A stretch of 64,000 nucleotides of DNA, taken from Providencia rettgeri. Its GTDB lineage: Bacteria; Pseudomonadota; Gammaproteobacteria; Enterobacterales; Enterobacteriaceae. A program made the position numbers and the translations under genes. The notes below the pieces were generated by a model, which was not told the DNA's origin, ran no database searches, and was given only the letters and a program-made list of their open reading frames with translations. Positions within the stretch are counted from its first letter, which is position 1. Each line of letters begins with the position of its first letter. Positions 1-8,069 of this stretch are shown piece after piece. The stretch spans positions 3,658,001 through 3,722,000 of the forward strand of contig NZ_CP059348.1 of assembly GCF_013702265.1 (NCBI RefSeq), in the 5' to 3' direction.

Positions 1-506
1 ACACGTTGTTGTAAACGCGCCGCCACCTCAAGACGTCCAGACATCTCTACGGCTTTAATTGGTTCAAGTAGATCGCGGGTTTTCAGTTCAGCAATATTAC
101 GTTTACCAATAGCAGCAAAGATATTATCTTCAAGGCTTTTCAGAACCCGATGGCTATGTCCTTCAGACCACTTTTTATTCGTCGCATGCCAATCTCGAGC
201 AACCTTCTCAAAGGTATTGAACTCTTTTTGCTGCTCTTCCTTTAATTCTTTCTTGAGCTCACGAGGATCGATACCTAAAGCAACTTGCTTTCTGGCAGCG
301 TCCCTTCTTTCTCTTGCATCCGCTAAAGAGATTTCAGGGTATACACCGAAAGCCATCAAATGTTGTTTACCACCAAAGCGAAAACGGAAGCGCCAATATT
401 TAGAGCCATTGGGGTGAATATAAAGAAACAAGCCATCACTGTCTGTCAGTGTATAAGCTTTCTCGTCTGGTTTAGCTGCTCGAACTTTCGTATCGGTTAA
501 TGCCAT
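1..506 (-). CDS. P4-type tyrosine integrase, N-terminal part (cut by window edge)
   Basis: This would catalyse site-specific integration and excision of a genomic island. The start is the ATG at 506, preceded by GAGGAC. The visible 168 residues begin MALTDTKVRAAKP and carry the DUF4102 arm-type DNA-binding domain (about residues 1-90, with DSDGLFLYI and FGVYPEISLADAR), followed by the start of the SAM-like core-binding domain. The catalytic R-H-R-Y domain lies off the left edge, so intactness cannot be judged. The gene reads away from the adjacent tRNA-Leu(CAA). E. coli has a related arrangement, leuX-intB, in the same lptG/pepA neighbourhood. The family assignment is secure; activity is unknown. 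Confidence 0.93.
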   Translation of the reverse strand, partial: MALTDTKVRAAKPDEKAYTLTDSDGLFLYIHPNGSKYWRFRFRFGGKQHLMAFGVYPEISLADARERRDAARKQVALGIDPRELKKELKEEQQKEFNTFEKVARDWHATNKKWSEGHSHRVLKSLEDNIFAAIGKRNIAELKTRDLLEPIKAVEMSGRLEVAARLQQR

Positions 507-531
507 ATTATTTGTCCTCTTCACCCCATAG

Positions 532-700
532 TGAGTATATAAACGAGATATCTCAGATTACTGTCGATGATTTCGAGCTGCATAACCAACTATGTGCCTA
601 CGCCACAGGCTGCGCCTGCATTGCTCTAACATCAGTAATTTGAGACAAAATGAGTATACATTCATTATCGAAGCCGTGTATATACTCAGATGTATACTCA
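532..700. promoter_or_regulatory. Four copies of TGAGTATA, probable integrase arm-type sites
   Basis: The 317-bp gap between the integrase and tRNA-Leu contains the octamer TGAGTATA at 532-539 and 651-658, and its reverse complement TATACTCA at 681-688 and 693-700. Paired, oppositely oriented short repeats between int and the tRNA are what P4-like integrases use as arm sites. The role is inferred from position; the repeats themselves are directly visible. No gene is seen in this gap. Confidence 0.5.
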
Positions 701-783
701 CTCGGAGGTTGATGTGGGTTGAGTTAAGTTGACATGCATTGACTGAAAACGCGGGGAAAGCCTTGCAAACACTGGATTCCAGA

Positions 784-810
784 TACAAAAAAAGACGTCG
801 GTTGACGTCT
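784..810 (-). terminator. Rho-independent terminator of tRNA-Leu(CAA)
   Basis: Read on the minus strand, AGACGTC (810-804) pairs with GACGTCT (799-793) across a 4-nt loop and is followed by a run of T. It starts 14 bp beyond the tRNA 3' end. Confidence 0.8.
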
Positions 811-823
811 CTTGATGTTCTTA

Positions 824-908
824 TGGTGCCGAAGGCCGGACTCGAACCGGCACACCCGAAGGCGGTTGATTTTGAATCAACTGCGTCTACCAATTCCGCC
901 ACTCCGGC
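824..908 (-). tRNA. leuX: tRNA-Leu(CAA)
   Basis: An 85-nt leucine tRNA with a long variable arm and an encoded CCA end (824-826). The acceptor stem GCCGGAG pairs with CTTCGGC through one G-U pair. The anticodon loop TTCAAAA gives anticodon CAA at 872-874, which reads UUG. The neighbourhood (P4-type integrase on the 3' side, lptG and pepA nearby) matches E. coli leuX, a known island attachment site. The att core is therefore most likely inside the tRNA 3' half, but the second att copy is outside the window. Confidence 0.97.
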
Positions 909-940
909 ACGAAGTGATGTGTTTCTTGGAAAACGGTGCC

Positions 941-968
941 ATTATACTTGCCTGATGCCGACTGGCAA
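941..968 (-). promoter_or_regulatory. Probable sigma-70 promoter of tRNA-Leu(CAA)
   Basis: On the minus strand there is TTGCCA (968-963), a 16-bp spacer and a perfect TATAAT (946-941), about 33 bp before the tRNA 5' end. Confidence 0.65.
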
Positions 969-1190
969 CATTTATCTTGAACAATCAGATTGTTCGATTA
1001 AAAAAAAAGCACCTGAAAAAATCTTTCCATAAAAAGCCTAATATCCCCTGTTATGTTCAACAACATTTGAATATCTATGCTAATTTTCCTAAGAGTATTT
1101 TCATTGTCTTAACCCTTGGGTGACTGGCGACAAAGCATAATTTTTGTTAGTTTATCCGCACTCTTATGTAAAATTATAAAGGCATATTTT

Positions 1191-1277
1191 ATGGGCTTTG
1201 TTGGATGGATAGCCACTGGTCTGGTTATTGGCATCTTAATTGGTGTCGTCATGAAAATTTTCTCAAAGAAAAAATAA
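1191..1277 (+). CDS. Putative 28-residue single-pass membrane peptide
   Basis: A short frame from ATG at 1191 to TAA at 1277 encodes MGFVGWIATGLVIGILIGVV followed by a basic tail MKIFSKKK. The product is one glycine-rich hydrophobic helix with a positively charged C-terminus, the layout of many bacterial small membrane proteins. The N-terminus resembles the first helix of GlsB/YeaQ/YmgE-type proteins, but the rest of that family is missing. A weak AAAGG lies about 8 bp before the start. It sits alone between tRNA-Leu and ampH, in the same direction as ampH. Expression is unproven. Confidence 0.45.
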   Translation: MGFVGWIATGLVIGILIGVVMKIFSKKK

Positions 1278-1327
1278 ATATTGGCTGAAAAGCCTTTTAT
1301 AAACAATCATATCGGCTGGCTTCAAAC

Positions 1328-2554
1328 ATGAAGAAAACATTTCTTAAAATTTTGTCGGTATCCGCACTCTCTGCGGCATTGATGGCCTGTTCCTCAACGA
1401 CAGAAAAAACCTCGCAAAGCTCACAAAGTGGCATGCTTGCAGGTAACTCCGAGTGGCAAATATTCGAAGGCGATAGAAGAACTTACGAGCGTGTCACCAA
1501 AATCGTCGATATGTATGCGAATCGAATTTATAACGAAAGCGATGCCCGAGGCATGGCCATTATCGTTATTGATAACAACCAAACCCTCGCTCGCTATTAT
1601 GGTGAAACCGCGCCGGGTAATGGACAAAAACCGGGCCCTAACTCCCTGATCCGCATTGCTTCTGTTAGCAAATTAATGACCAGCGAAATCTTAATTAAGC
1701 TGGAGCAAGATAAAAAATTAGCGATCACCGACCCGCTACAGCAATACAGCTACAACGGCGTCACAGTTCCAGATAACAACAGCGGGCAACCTATCCGACT
1801 GTATCATTTAGCGAGCCATACCAGTGGGTTACCTCGCGAACAACCGGGTGGAAAATGGGGTCGCCCTGTCTTTATCTGGCCAACCCAAGAGAACCGTTGG
1901 ACATGGCTGAAAACCGGTAAACTCGACTTTACACCGGGCACTGAAGCGGCTTATTCCAACCTCGCCTATGATTTACTCGCCGATGCGATGGTCAAAGCTA
2001 CAGGGCAGTCATACCCGCAATTGTTCAGCAAATACGTGACATCTCCGGCAAAAATGACGGATACCACCTATACCCCAAGCAAAGGTCAATGCGCCCGATT
2101 AATGGAAGGCACCAAGCCAAGTCCTTGCCATAACACCCTTGCGGCAGCAGGAAGCGGTGGTGTGTATTCCACACCGGCAGATATGCAAAAGTGGATGCAG
2201 CAATTTTTATCCACGGATAATAACCTACGTAAAGCGACCGCAGCCCGCGAGCAAGGCATTTTCTTCCCGCGTGAAAAGCTGTTAGATGCCAAAGGGATGG
2301 ACGTGGCAGGTTATGCTGATGGTCTAGGTCTTGGCTGGGTTTATATGAAGCCTAAAAACGGCATTCCGGGGATCTACCAGAAAACCGGAGGCGGCGGCGG
2401 ATTTAATACCTATATGGCGATGATCCCACAGCAAAATATTGCGGTATTCGTGGTGATGACCCGTAAAGATGGCAGTAAGTTCAGTAAGTTAACCGCCGGT
2501 GTGAATGATATGGTTGCTTCGTTATCATCTAACCATGCGTATGGGAAAAATTGA
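1328..2554 (+). CDS. ampH: AmpH-type D,D-carboxypeptidase/endopeptidase, predicted lipoprotein
   Basis: A penicillin-binding serine hydrolase of the class C beta-lactamase fold. E. coli AmpH trims and cleaves peptidoglycan cross-links in the periplasm. The 408 residues follow AmpH closely: catalytic S112-V-S-K115, HTSG at 164-167, Y209-S-N211, and a glycine-rich KTGGGGGF segment near the C-terminus that replaces KTG. Unlike E. coli AmpH (about 385 residues, ordinary signal peptide by recollection), this one starts with a lipoprotein signal ending L-M-A-C21 and has a Ser/Thr-rich linker of about 20 residues. That suggests anchoring to a membrane. It is a single gene closed by a strong terminator. 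Confidence 0.92.
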   Translation: MKKTFLKILSVSALSAALMACSSTTEKTSQSSQSGMLAGNSEWQIFEGDRRTYERVTKIVDMYANRIYNESDARGMAIIVIDNNQTLARYYGETAPGNGQKPGPNSLIRIASVSKLMTSEILIKLEQDKKLAITDPLQQYSYNGVTVPDNNSGQPIRLYHLASHTSGLPREQPGGKWGRPVFIWPTQENRWTWLKTGKLDFTPGTEAAYSNLAYDLLADAMVKATGQSYPQLFSKYVTSPAKMTDTTYTPSKGQCARLMEGTKPSPCHNTLAAAGSGGVYSTPADMQKWMQQFLSTDNNLRKATAAREQGIFFPREKLLDAKGMDVAGYADGLGLGWVYMKPKNGIPGIYQKTGGGGGFNTYMAMIPQQNIAVFVVMTRKDGSKFSKLTAGVNDMVASLSSNHAYGKN

Positions 2555-2643
2555 AAGGGTACCGCCGACGCAATTAATGCACTGGCGAGTTATACCCCTA
2601 CCCTAAAACGCGGATTTGTGCGCTTGGTGACATTTATCGTGAC

Positions 2644-2673
2644 AACTGCCTGAGCCCTTCAGGCAGTTTTTTA
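2644..2673 (+). terminator. Rho-independent terminator after ampH
   Basis: AACTGCCTGA (2644-2653) and TCAGGCAGTT (2659-2668) form a perfect 10-bp stem with a 5-nt loop, followed by a T run. Confidence 0.9.
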
Positions 2674-2776
2674 TTCTGCCGCTCTTTCTGATAGACGGCT
2701 GCTTTTTATGCAATATTTTAGTGTGACCTTTAGCTACTCTTAGGCCTTCTTACTCATAATTAGCGAAGGAACTAAG

Positions 2777-3277
2777 ATGAAAATTATCCCATTTTCCATC
2801 CACAACATATTACGCCCCAGCTCCGTAAAATCAGGAACGGCCACAGCTTCTGAATTAGTAAAGCAACTCAGAAATGTATTTAATCATCAAGCTGCCTTTC
2901 CACAACCTAAAAAACCAGACTATGTCGAAATCGATCTTTTAAGGCTGGTTAATGAGAAAGCGGATGATCCGAACATTGAAGCAACCGCTGAGTATAAAAA
3001 ACTATTCGCAGATACCATGAACGAAGCAAAGCAATCATTCATTCAAGCGACCTGGAAAAATGCTTATAGGATTGAAAAATCATACAGTGCAAATGGCGGT
3101 TCGTTCTCTTATGCCCAGCAGATTGCTAACAAAAGTGGAAAAAACGTGATTGGCATTATCGGTGAATATACCTCTCAGACGGAACAAAAAAGTATCCAGC
3201 ATGTATTATTTAAGCCACAAGGAAAAATTCAATCGATGCTGAGTAATTTCGGTAATTTTATCCTCAGCATAAAGTGA
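2777..3277 (+). CDS. Unknown protein, 166 residues
   Basis: I do not recognise this gene. The ATG at 2777 follows a good GAAGGAAC ribosome site. The product is soluble, with no signal peptide or membrane helix. It has a Ser/Thr-rich N-terminus (NILRPSSVKSGTATAS), a Lys/Asp/Glu-rich helical middle and a less charged C-terminal 60 residues. It is a lone gene between two terminators, placed between ampH and lptG, where E. coli has other genes. The N-terminal composition recalls type III secreted substrates, but that is only a compositional hint. It is very likely a real gene because of its length, ribosome site and isolated transcription unit. Confidence 0.7.
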   Translation: MKIIPFSIHNILRPSSVKSGTATASELVKQLRNVFNHQAAFPQPKKPDYVEIDLLRLVNEKADDPNIEATAEYKKLFADTMNEAKQSFIQATWKNAYRIEKSYSANGGSFSYAQQIANKSGKNVIGIIGEYTSQTEQKSIQHVLFKPQGKIQSMLSNFGNFILSIK

Positions 3278-3312
3278 GTATGGTCTTGGTATGGAGACTT
3301 GCCGTCGACAAT

Positions 3313-3353
3313 AAAAAAGGCTGTAAAATCATTCGATTCTACAGCCTTTTTTC
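3313..3353. terminator. Bidirectional terminator between the unknown gene and lptG
   Basis: AAAAAAGGCTGTA and TACAGCCTTTTTT form a stem with A and T tracts on both sides, so it can stop transcription from both convergent genes. Confidence 0.85.
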
Positions 3354-3370
3354 AATTTAAAGGGAATGGA

Positions 3371-4447
3371 CTATTTTCGTTTAACCAACAAGAAGATACT
3401 CACGCCCAAGAACAGTACGCTCGGCAGCGCTGCCGCCAGCACTGGCGGAATGGAATAGACCAAACTCCAGTTACCAAAGCCTTGGTTTAAGATGTAGAAC
3501 AAGAAGCCGCCCACAATCCCTGAAATCACACGCACGCCCATTGGAACCGTACGCAGAGGCCCGAAGATAAAGGAAACCGCCATCAACATCATGACTGCCG
3601 CAGAAAGTGGCGCTAAGATTTTTTGCCACATACTCAGCTGATAAACCGAAGCAACTTGCCCGCTCTCTTTCAAATAGGTGATGTACTGATACAGGCCACG
3701 AATTGAAAGTGAATCCGCATTCAGGGAAACGATACCTAATTTCTCTGGGGTTAAATTGGTTTTCCAATCATAGGTTAAACGCTGTGAGCCCGTAATTTTT
3801 TGCTGGCTACCCAAGATAGATTCTTGAACTTGGGATAACACCCACAGCTTTTTATCTGCATCATAAGTTCCGCGAGCGGCAAACATCACAGACTGTAATT
3901 TGCGATGGTCATCGAAGCGATAAATAGAAACATCTTGGATGGTGCTCGCATCTTTAATGCGCTGGATATAGATAAAATCATGGGCATCTTTTGCCCACAT
4001 ACCTGAATCCGTAACCACCAAAGAACTACCGACAATTTTCTCTGCACGGTAGTTACGCGCCCACTGCTCGCCCGCAGGTGCAATCCACTCCCCCATGATC
4101 ATCGTAACGATAACCAATGGGATCGCTGTTTTCATCACAGACATCGCAATTTGCAAACGGGTAAAACCCGACGCTTGCATTACCACCAGTTCACTGCGGG
4201 AAGCTAACGCGCCTAATCCCAACAATGCGCCCAATAATGCCGCCATTGGGAAGAAAACATCGATATCTTTGGGAACGGTTAATAAGGTGAAAACCCCTGC
4301 GCTCATCGCCGTGTAATCACCGTCACCCACTTTGCGAAGCTGCTCGACAAATTTGATGATCCCTGAAAGGGAAACCAACAAAAACAGCGTCATCAAAATC
4401 GAATTGAGGATGGTTCGACCGATATACCTATCTAAAACACCAAACAT
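3371..4447 (-). CDS. lptG: LPS export permease LptG
   Basis: Inner-membrane subunit of the LptB2FG ABC transporter, which extracts lipopolysaccharide from the inner membrane and passes it to LptC-LptA. The 358 residues (E. coli about 360) show three N-terminal membrane helices, a large periplasmic beta-jellyroll region (about 130-265), and three C-terminal helices. The coupling segment with SRSELVVMQASG near residue 85 faces the ATPase. The start ATG overlaps the lptF stop by one base (TGATG), so the two are translationally coupled. This is the conserved lptFG pair next to pepA. Confidence 0.97.
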   Translation of the reverse strand: MFGVLDRYIGRTILNSILMTLFLLVSLSGIIKFVEQLRKVGDGDYTAMSAGVFTLLTVPKDIDVFFPMAALLGALLGLGALASRSELVVMQASGFTRLQIAMSVMKTAIPLVIVTMIMGEWIAPAGEQWARNYRAEKIVGSSLVVTDSGMWAKDAHDFIYIQRIKDASTIQDVSIYRFDDHRKLQSVMFAARGTYDADKKLWVLSQVQESILGSQQKITGSQRLTYDWKTNLTPEKLGIVSLNADSLSIRGLYQYITYLKESGQVASVYQLSMWQKILAPLSAAVMMLMAVSFIFGPLRTVPMGVRVISGIVGGFLFYILNQGFGNWSLVYSIPPVLAAALPSVLFLGVSIFLLVKRK

Positions 4448-5544
4448 CAGGCAACCCCTCTGGTCAACTTAGCACGCATTTTGCGCATTGGTACGGTATC
4501 CCATAAGTTCAGTATCACTGCTAACAGCAAGTAACCGAAGTTAACCGCCCACATTGCATATTTAGGGTCGACATCCCCCTTGTCTGCGCTATTACGTAAC
4601 GTACTTTGTAATAAGAAGAAAATCAGGTACAGCAGCATAGCTGGGATCATACTGAGTACGCGCCCTTGACGTGGGTTCACTTCACTCAGCGGCACGACCA
4701 TCAACGCCATCACGACCACAGAGAACACAATGGTTAGACGCCAGTGGAATTCAGCATTGACCTCAGGATTACTTTCATTCCACAGCTGCATCATGGTTTT
4801 TTGTTCCACTTTATCCGTACTGACATCCGTGGCTTTATGGTCAACAACGGCTTGGTAATTCACGAAGTCAGTGATGCGGAAATCTCTCAGCATTGCGGTG
4901 CCTTCGTAGCGAGTACCTTGGTCTAGCACCACCATCTGGCGGCCATATTCGTCTTCTTTCATATAACCGCTATCTGCAACCACAACGGAAGGACGTTGTT
5001 CGTTGGCAGTACGCAGCTGAGCTAAGAAAACATTTTTAAAATCATTGCCTTTAACTTCACCGATGTACAAAACAAAGTTGCCATCTTTGGTGGTTTTAAA
5101 CTGCCCTTCCACCATCGCCGCTAGGCCGGGGTTGGCTTTTGCATCCGCCAAAACTTGCTCTTGATACTGAGATGACCAAGGCAACATCCACGTAATATTG
5201 GCAACGGCGACTAAGGCGGTTAATGCGGCAAGCACCAGTGCCGCTTTCACAAGCACACTTTTACCCAGACCGCAGGCATGCATCACAGTAATTTCGCTTT
5301 CTGTGTACAATTTGCTGTAAGTCATCAATAGCCCAAGAAATAGGCTTAAAGGTAAGATAAGTTGCGCCATCTCCGGCACACCTAATCCTAATAATGGAAG
5401 AACTAAATTCGAAGGAATATTCCCCTGAACAGCGGCACCTAAGATGTCGATGGACTTTTGACTAAAAAAGATAAGCAGCAAGACAAAAAGTATCGCCAGC
5501 TGACTTTTCAGGGTTTCCCGAACCAAATATCGAATAATGATCAC
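4447..5544 (-). CDS. lptF: LPS export permease LptF
   Basis: Partner permease of LptG in the LptB2FG lipopolysaccharide extractor. The 365 residues begin MIIIRYLVRETLKSQ and have the same layout as LptG: helices at both ends around a periplasmic jellyroll domain, with the coupling segment TESEITVMHACG near residue 83. It is the first gene of a two-gene operon, divergent from pepA. The shared 276-bp gap is A+T-rich and should hold both promoters, but I see no box good enough to place. Confidence 0.97.
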   Translation of the reverse strand: MIIIRYLVRETLKSQLAILFVLLLIFFSQKSIDILGAAVQGNIPSNLVLPLLGLGVPEMAQLILPLSLFLGLLMTYSKLYTESEITVMHACGLGKSVLVKAALVLAALTALVAVANITWMLPWSSQYQEQVLADAKANPGLAAMVEGQFKTTKDGNFVLYIGEVKGNDFKNVFLAQLRTANEQRPSVVVADSGYMKEDEYGRQMVVLDQGTRYEGTAMLRDFRITDFVNYQAVVDHKATDVSTDKVEQKTMMQLWNESNPEVNAEFHWRLTIVFSVVVMALMVVPLSEVNPRQGRVLSMIPAMLLYLIFFLLQSTLRNSADKGDVDPKYAMWAVNFGYLLLAVILNLWDTVPMRKMRAKLTRGVA

Positions 5545-5820
5545 GCTTATTACGCCTGTGAAAACTTGTCTTTTGGGATGAAAATGGCTAAGTTCGTTCT
5601 ATGACAGCCATTTACTAAAATATACTCTGGTTTATTGTTTGGCTAGAATGATATAAAAGCATTATCTATACTAAGTGCTATATCGGAATATGCTTAATAT
5701 AAGCGAAACTAGGTATTTGCTCAATTTAACACAAAGAGTTCATTCTCTATAAGCCAGATCATGCGAAAGGCTAATTTTAACTGGAGCATCGACCTTTGTC
5801 TTTAAGATTCAGGAGAACGC

Positions 5821-7332
5821 ATGGAGTTTAGTGTAAAAAGTGGTAGCCCGGAAAAACAACGTAGTGCTTGTATCGTTGTCGGAGTCTTTGAACCACGCCG
5901 TCTGTCCCCTATCGCTGAACAGCTGGACAAAATTAGTGACGGATATATCAGCGCCCTGCTGCGCCGCGGTGAGCTTGAAGGTAAAGTAGGTCAATCCTTG
6001 CTGCTGCATCATGTGCCTAACGTTCTATCTGAGCGTATTTTACTGATCGGTTGCGGTAAAGAACGTGAACTCGATGAGCGTCAATTTAAACAAATCATTC
6101 AGAAAACGATCAGCACTCTGAATGAAACTGGCTCAATGGAAGCCGTTTGTTTCTTGACTGAGTTACATGTAAAAGGTCGCAATAACTACTGGAAAGTTCG
6201 CCAAGCAGTTGAAACAGCGAAAGAGTCCCTGTATGTCTTCGATCAACTGAAAAGCAACAAAACCGAACACCGCCGTCCACTGCGTAAACTGGTCTTCAAT
6301 GTACCAACACGCCGTGAACTGACTAGCGGTGAACGTGCTATCGCCCACGGTTTAGCTATCGCCTCTGGCGTTAAAGCGGCTAAAGACTTGGGTAACATGC
6401 CGCCAAATATCTGTAACGCTGGCTATTTAGCGTCACAAGCTCGTCAACTGGCAGACATTTCTGACAGCAAACTGACCACTCGCGTGATCGGTGAAGAGCA
6501 AATGAAAGAGCTGGGCATGAATGCGTACTTAGCAGTGGGTCAAGGTTCTCAAAATGAATCTCTGATGTCCATCATGGAGTACAAAGGCAATCCAGATCCA
6601 GAGTGCAAACCAATTGTCCTCGTCGGTAAAGGTTTAACCTTCGACTCAGGCGGTATTTCTATCAAGCCCGCTGATGGCATGGATGAGATGAAATACGACA
6701 TGTGCGGTGCAGCGACCGTTTACGGTGTTATGCGCTTTATCACTGATCTGCAACTGCCAATTAACGTCGTCGGTGTACTGGCTGGCTGTGAAAACATGCC
6801 GGGTGGACACGCATACCGTCCAGGTGACGTCCTAACCACGATGTCTGGTCAAACTGTTGAAGTGTTAAACACGGATGCGGAAGGTCGTTTAGTCCTGTGT
6901 GATACCCTGACTTACGTTGAGCGTTTCGATCCAGAACTGGTTATCGATATCGCCACATTAACAGGCGCATGTGTGATTGCTTTAGGTAGCCACTACACTG
7001 GTTTAATGTCCAACCACAACCCACTAGCTCACGAGCTATTAAATGCTTCAGAGCAAGCTGGCGACCGTGCTTGGCGCTTACCGTTAGCTGACGAATACTA
7101 TGAGCAAATCAGCTCTAACTTTGCTGATTTAGCGAACACGGGTGGTCGTCCGGGTGGTGCTATTACCGCAGGCTGCTTCTTAGCACGCTTTACGGGTAAA
7201 TATAACTGGGCTCACTTGGATATCGCTGGTACTGCATGGCGTTCAGGCAAAGCTAAAGGAGCAACCGGTCGTCCGGTTTCTATGTTAGCTCAGTTCTTAC
7301 TGAACCGCGCTGGCTTAAATGGTGACGAGTAA
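5821..7332 (+). CDS. pepA: Leucyl aminopeptidase PepA
   Basis: Hexameric zinc/manganese M17 aminopeptidase. In E. coli it also binds DNA, as an accessory factor in XerCD recombination and as a carAB repressor. The length of 503 residues equals that of E. coli. The metal/catalytic motifs are [16 protein letters not shown] (Lys about 270, Asp about 275) and the family signature NTDAEGRL (about 350). The start is ATG 5821 after AGGAGAACGC. It is transcribed alone and closed by a terminator. Confidence 0.98.
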   Translation: MEFSVKSGSPEKQRSACIVVGVFEPRRLSPIAEQLDKISDGYISALLRRGELEGKVGQSLLLHHVPNVLSERILLIGCGKERELDERQFKQIIQKTISTLNETGSMEAVCFLTELHVKGRNNYWKVRQAVETAKESLYVFDQLKSNKTEHRRPLRKLVFNVPTRRELTSGERAIAHGLAIASGVKAAKDLGNMPPNICNAGYLASQARQLADISDSKLTTRVIGEEQMKELGMNAYLAVGQGSQNESLMSIMEYKGNPDPECKPIVLVGKGLTFDSGGISIKPADGMDEMKYDMCGAATVYGVMRFITDLQLPINVVGVLAGCENMPGGHAYRPGDVLTTMSGQTVEVLNTDAEGRLVLCDTLTYVERFDPELVIDIATLTGACVIALGSHYTGLMSNHNPLAHELLNASEQAGDRAWRLPLADEYYEQISSNFADLANTGGRPGGAITAGCFLARFTGKYNWAHLDIAGTAWRSGKAKGATGRPVSMLAQFLLNRAGLNGDE

Positions 7333-7376
7333 TTTCGATTACGATTAAAAATCGCCATTGATTAAGTTGTAATTAT

Positions 7377-7420
7377 AATATCCCGATGAGCAGGTTCTGC
7401 GATTCGGGATATTGTTTTTT
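7377..7420 (+). terminator. Rho-independent terminator after pepA
   Basis: AATATCCCGA (7377-7386) pairs with TCGGGATATT (7404-7413) and is followed by GTTTTTT. Confidence 0.85.
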
Positions 7421-7490
7421 CAATAGGTATCAGCAAGTTATACGCCTCAGAACACACGTCCATTAAGCCATTTTGAGGCAGCTATAAAAA

Positions 7491-7605
7491 AGTATATAAT
7501 TCAACACAGATTTAATCTTGCTGCGATCTTGGGAACATGCATAAGCATGCGACCGACGCGAGAGTCCGTAGCCAACACCCCTACAAATTGAAGTATGACG
7601 GGTAT
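7491..7605. repeat. ERIC element (divergent copy) abutting holC
   Basis: The right end GAAGTATGACGGGTATA and the GTAGCCAACACCCCTAC block match the ERIC consensus. The centre carries the ERIC-like palindrome CATGCATAAGCATGCG. The left half is diverged, so that border is approximate. The right end stops at the base before the holC ATG. Confidence 0.75.
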
Positions 7606-8055
7606 ATGAAAAAAGGTACGTTTTACCAACTACAACAGCCCTCCCCACAAGCGGAATATGAAGCCCACGAATGGCTCGCTTGTGAACTTGCTGCACAAGC
7701 GTGGCGCAACGGAAAACGCATTCTGATTGCCTGCGAGGATCAGCTGCAAGCTGAAAAAATGGATGAGGCGCTTTGGCAACGGGATCCTCACCAGTTTGTA
7801 CCCCACAATTTGGCGGGGGAAGGCCCTCGTTATGGTTCGCCGATCGAAATTTGCTGGCCAAATAAACGCGGCAATACACCTCGCGATATCCTGATTAATT
7901 TACAAAGCCAATTCGCAGATTTTGCAACGGCTTTCCATGAAGTGATAGACTTCGTGCCTATCGATGAAACTTTAAAACAGTTGGCGCGTGACCGGTATAA
8001 AACTTACCGGAGCGTCGGCTTCAATTTGACCATGGCGACGCCGCCAACTTACTGA
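7606..8055 (+). CDS. holC: DNA polymerase III chi subunit
   Basis: Chi is the clamp-loader accessory subunit that pairs with psi and contacts SSB on the lagging strand. The chosen start MKKGTFYQL aligns with E. coli HolC (147 residues); here it is 149. An in-frame upstream ATG at 7537 was rejected because it lies inside an ERIC repeat. Conserved blocks are [33 protein letters not shown] and RDILINL. The ribosome site must lie in the ERIC end (GACGGG). valS follows after 14 bp, the usual holC-valS pair. Confidence 0.95.
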   Translation: MKKGTFYQLQQPSPQAEYEAHEWLACELAAQAWRNGKRILIACEDQLQAEKMDEALWQRDPHQFVPHNLAGEGPRYGSPIEICWPNKRGNTPRDILINLQSQFADFATAFHEVIDFVPIDETLKQLARDRYKTYRSVGFNLTMATPPTY

Positions 8056-8069
8056 ACACAAAGATAAAA

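Noticed and set aside
739-1032. Plus-strand frame with AGLEPAHPKAVDFES-type product
   Set aside because: It is the antisense reading of tRNA-Leu(CAA), a well-known false annotation.
7537-7605. Extended start for holC
   Set aside because: The extra 23 codons lie inside an ERIC repeat, and the E. coli protein begins at the later ATG.
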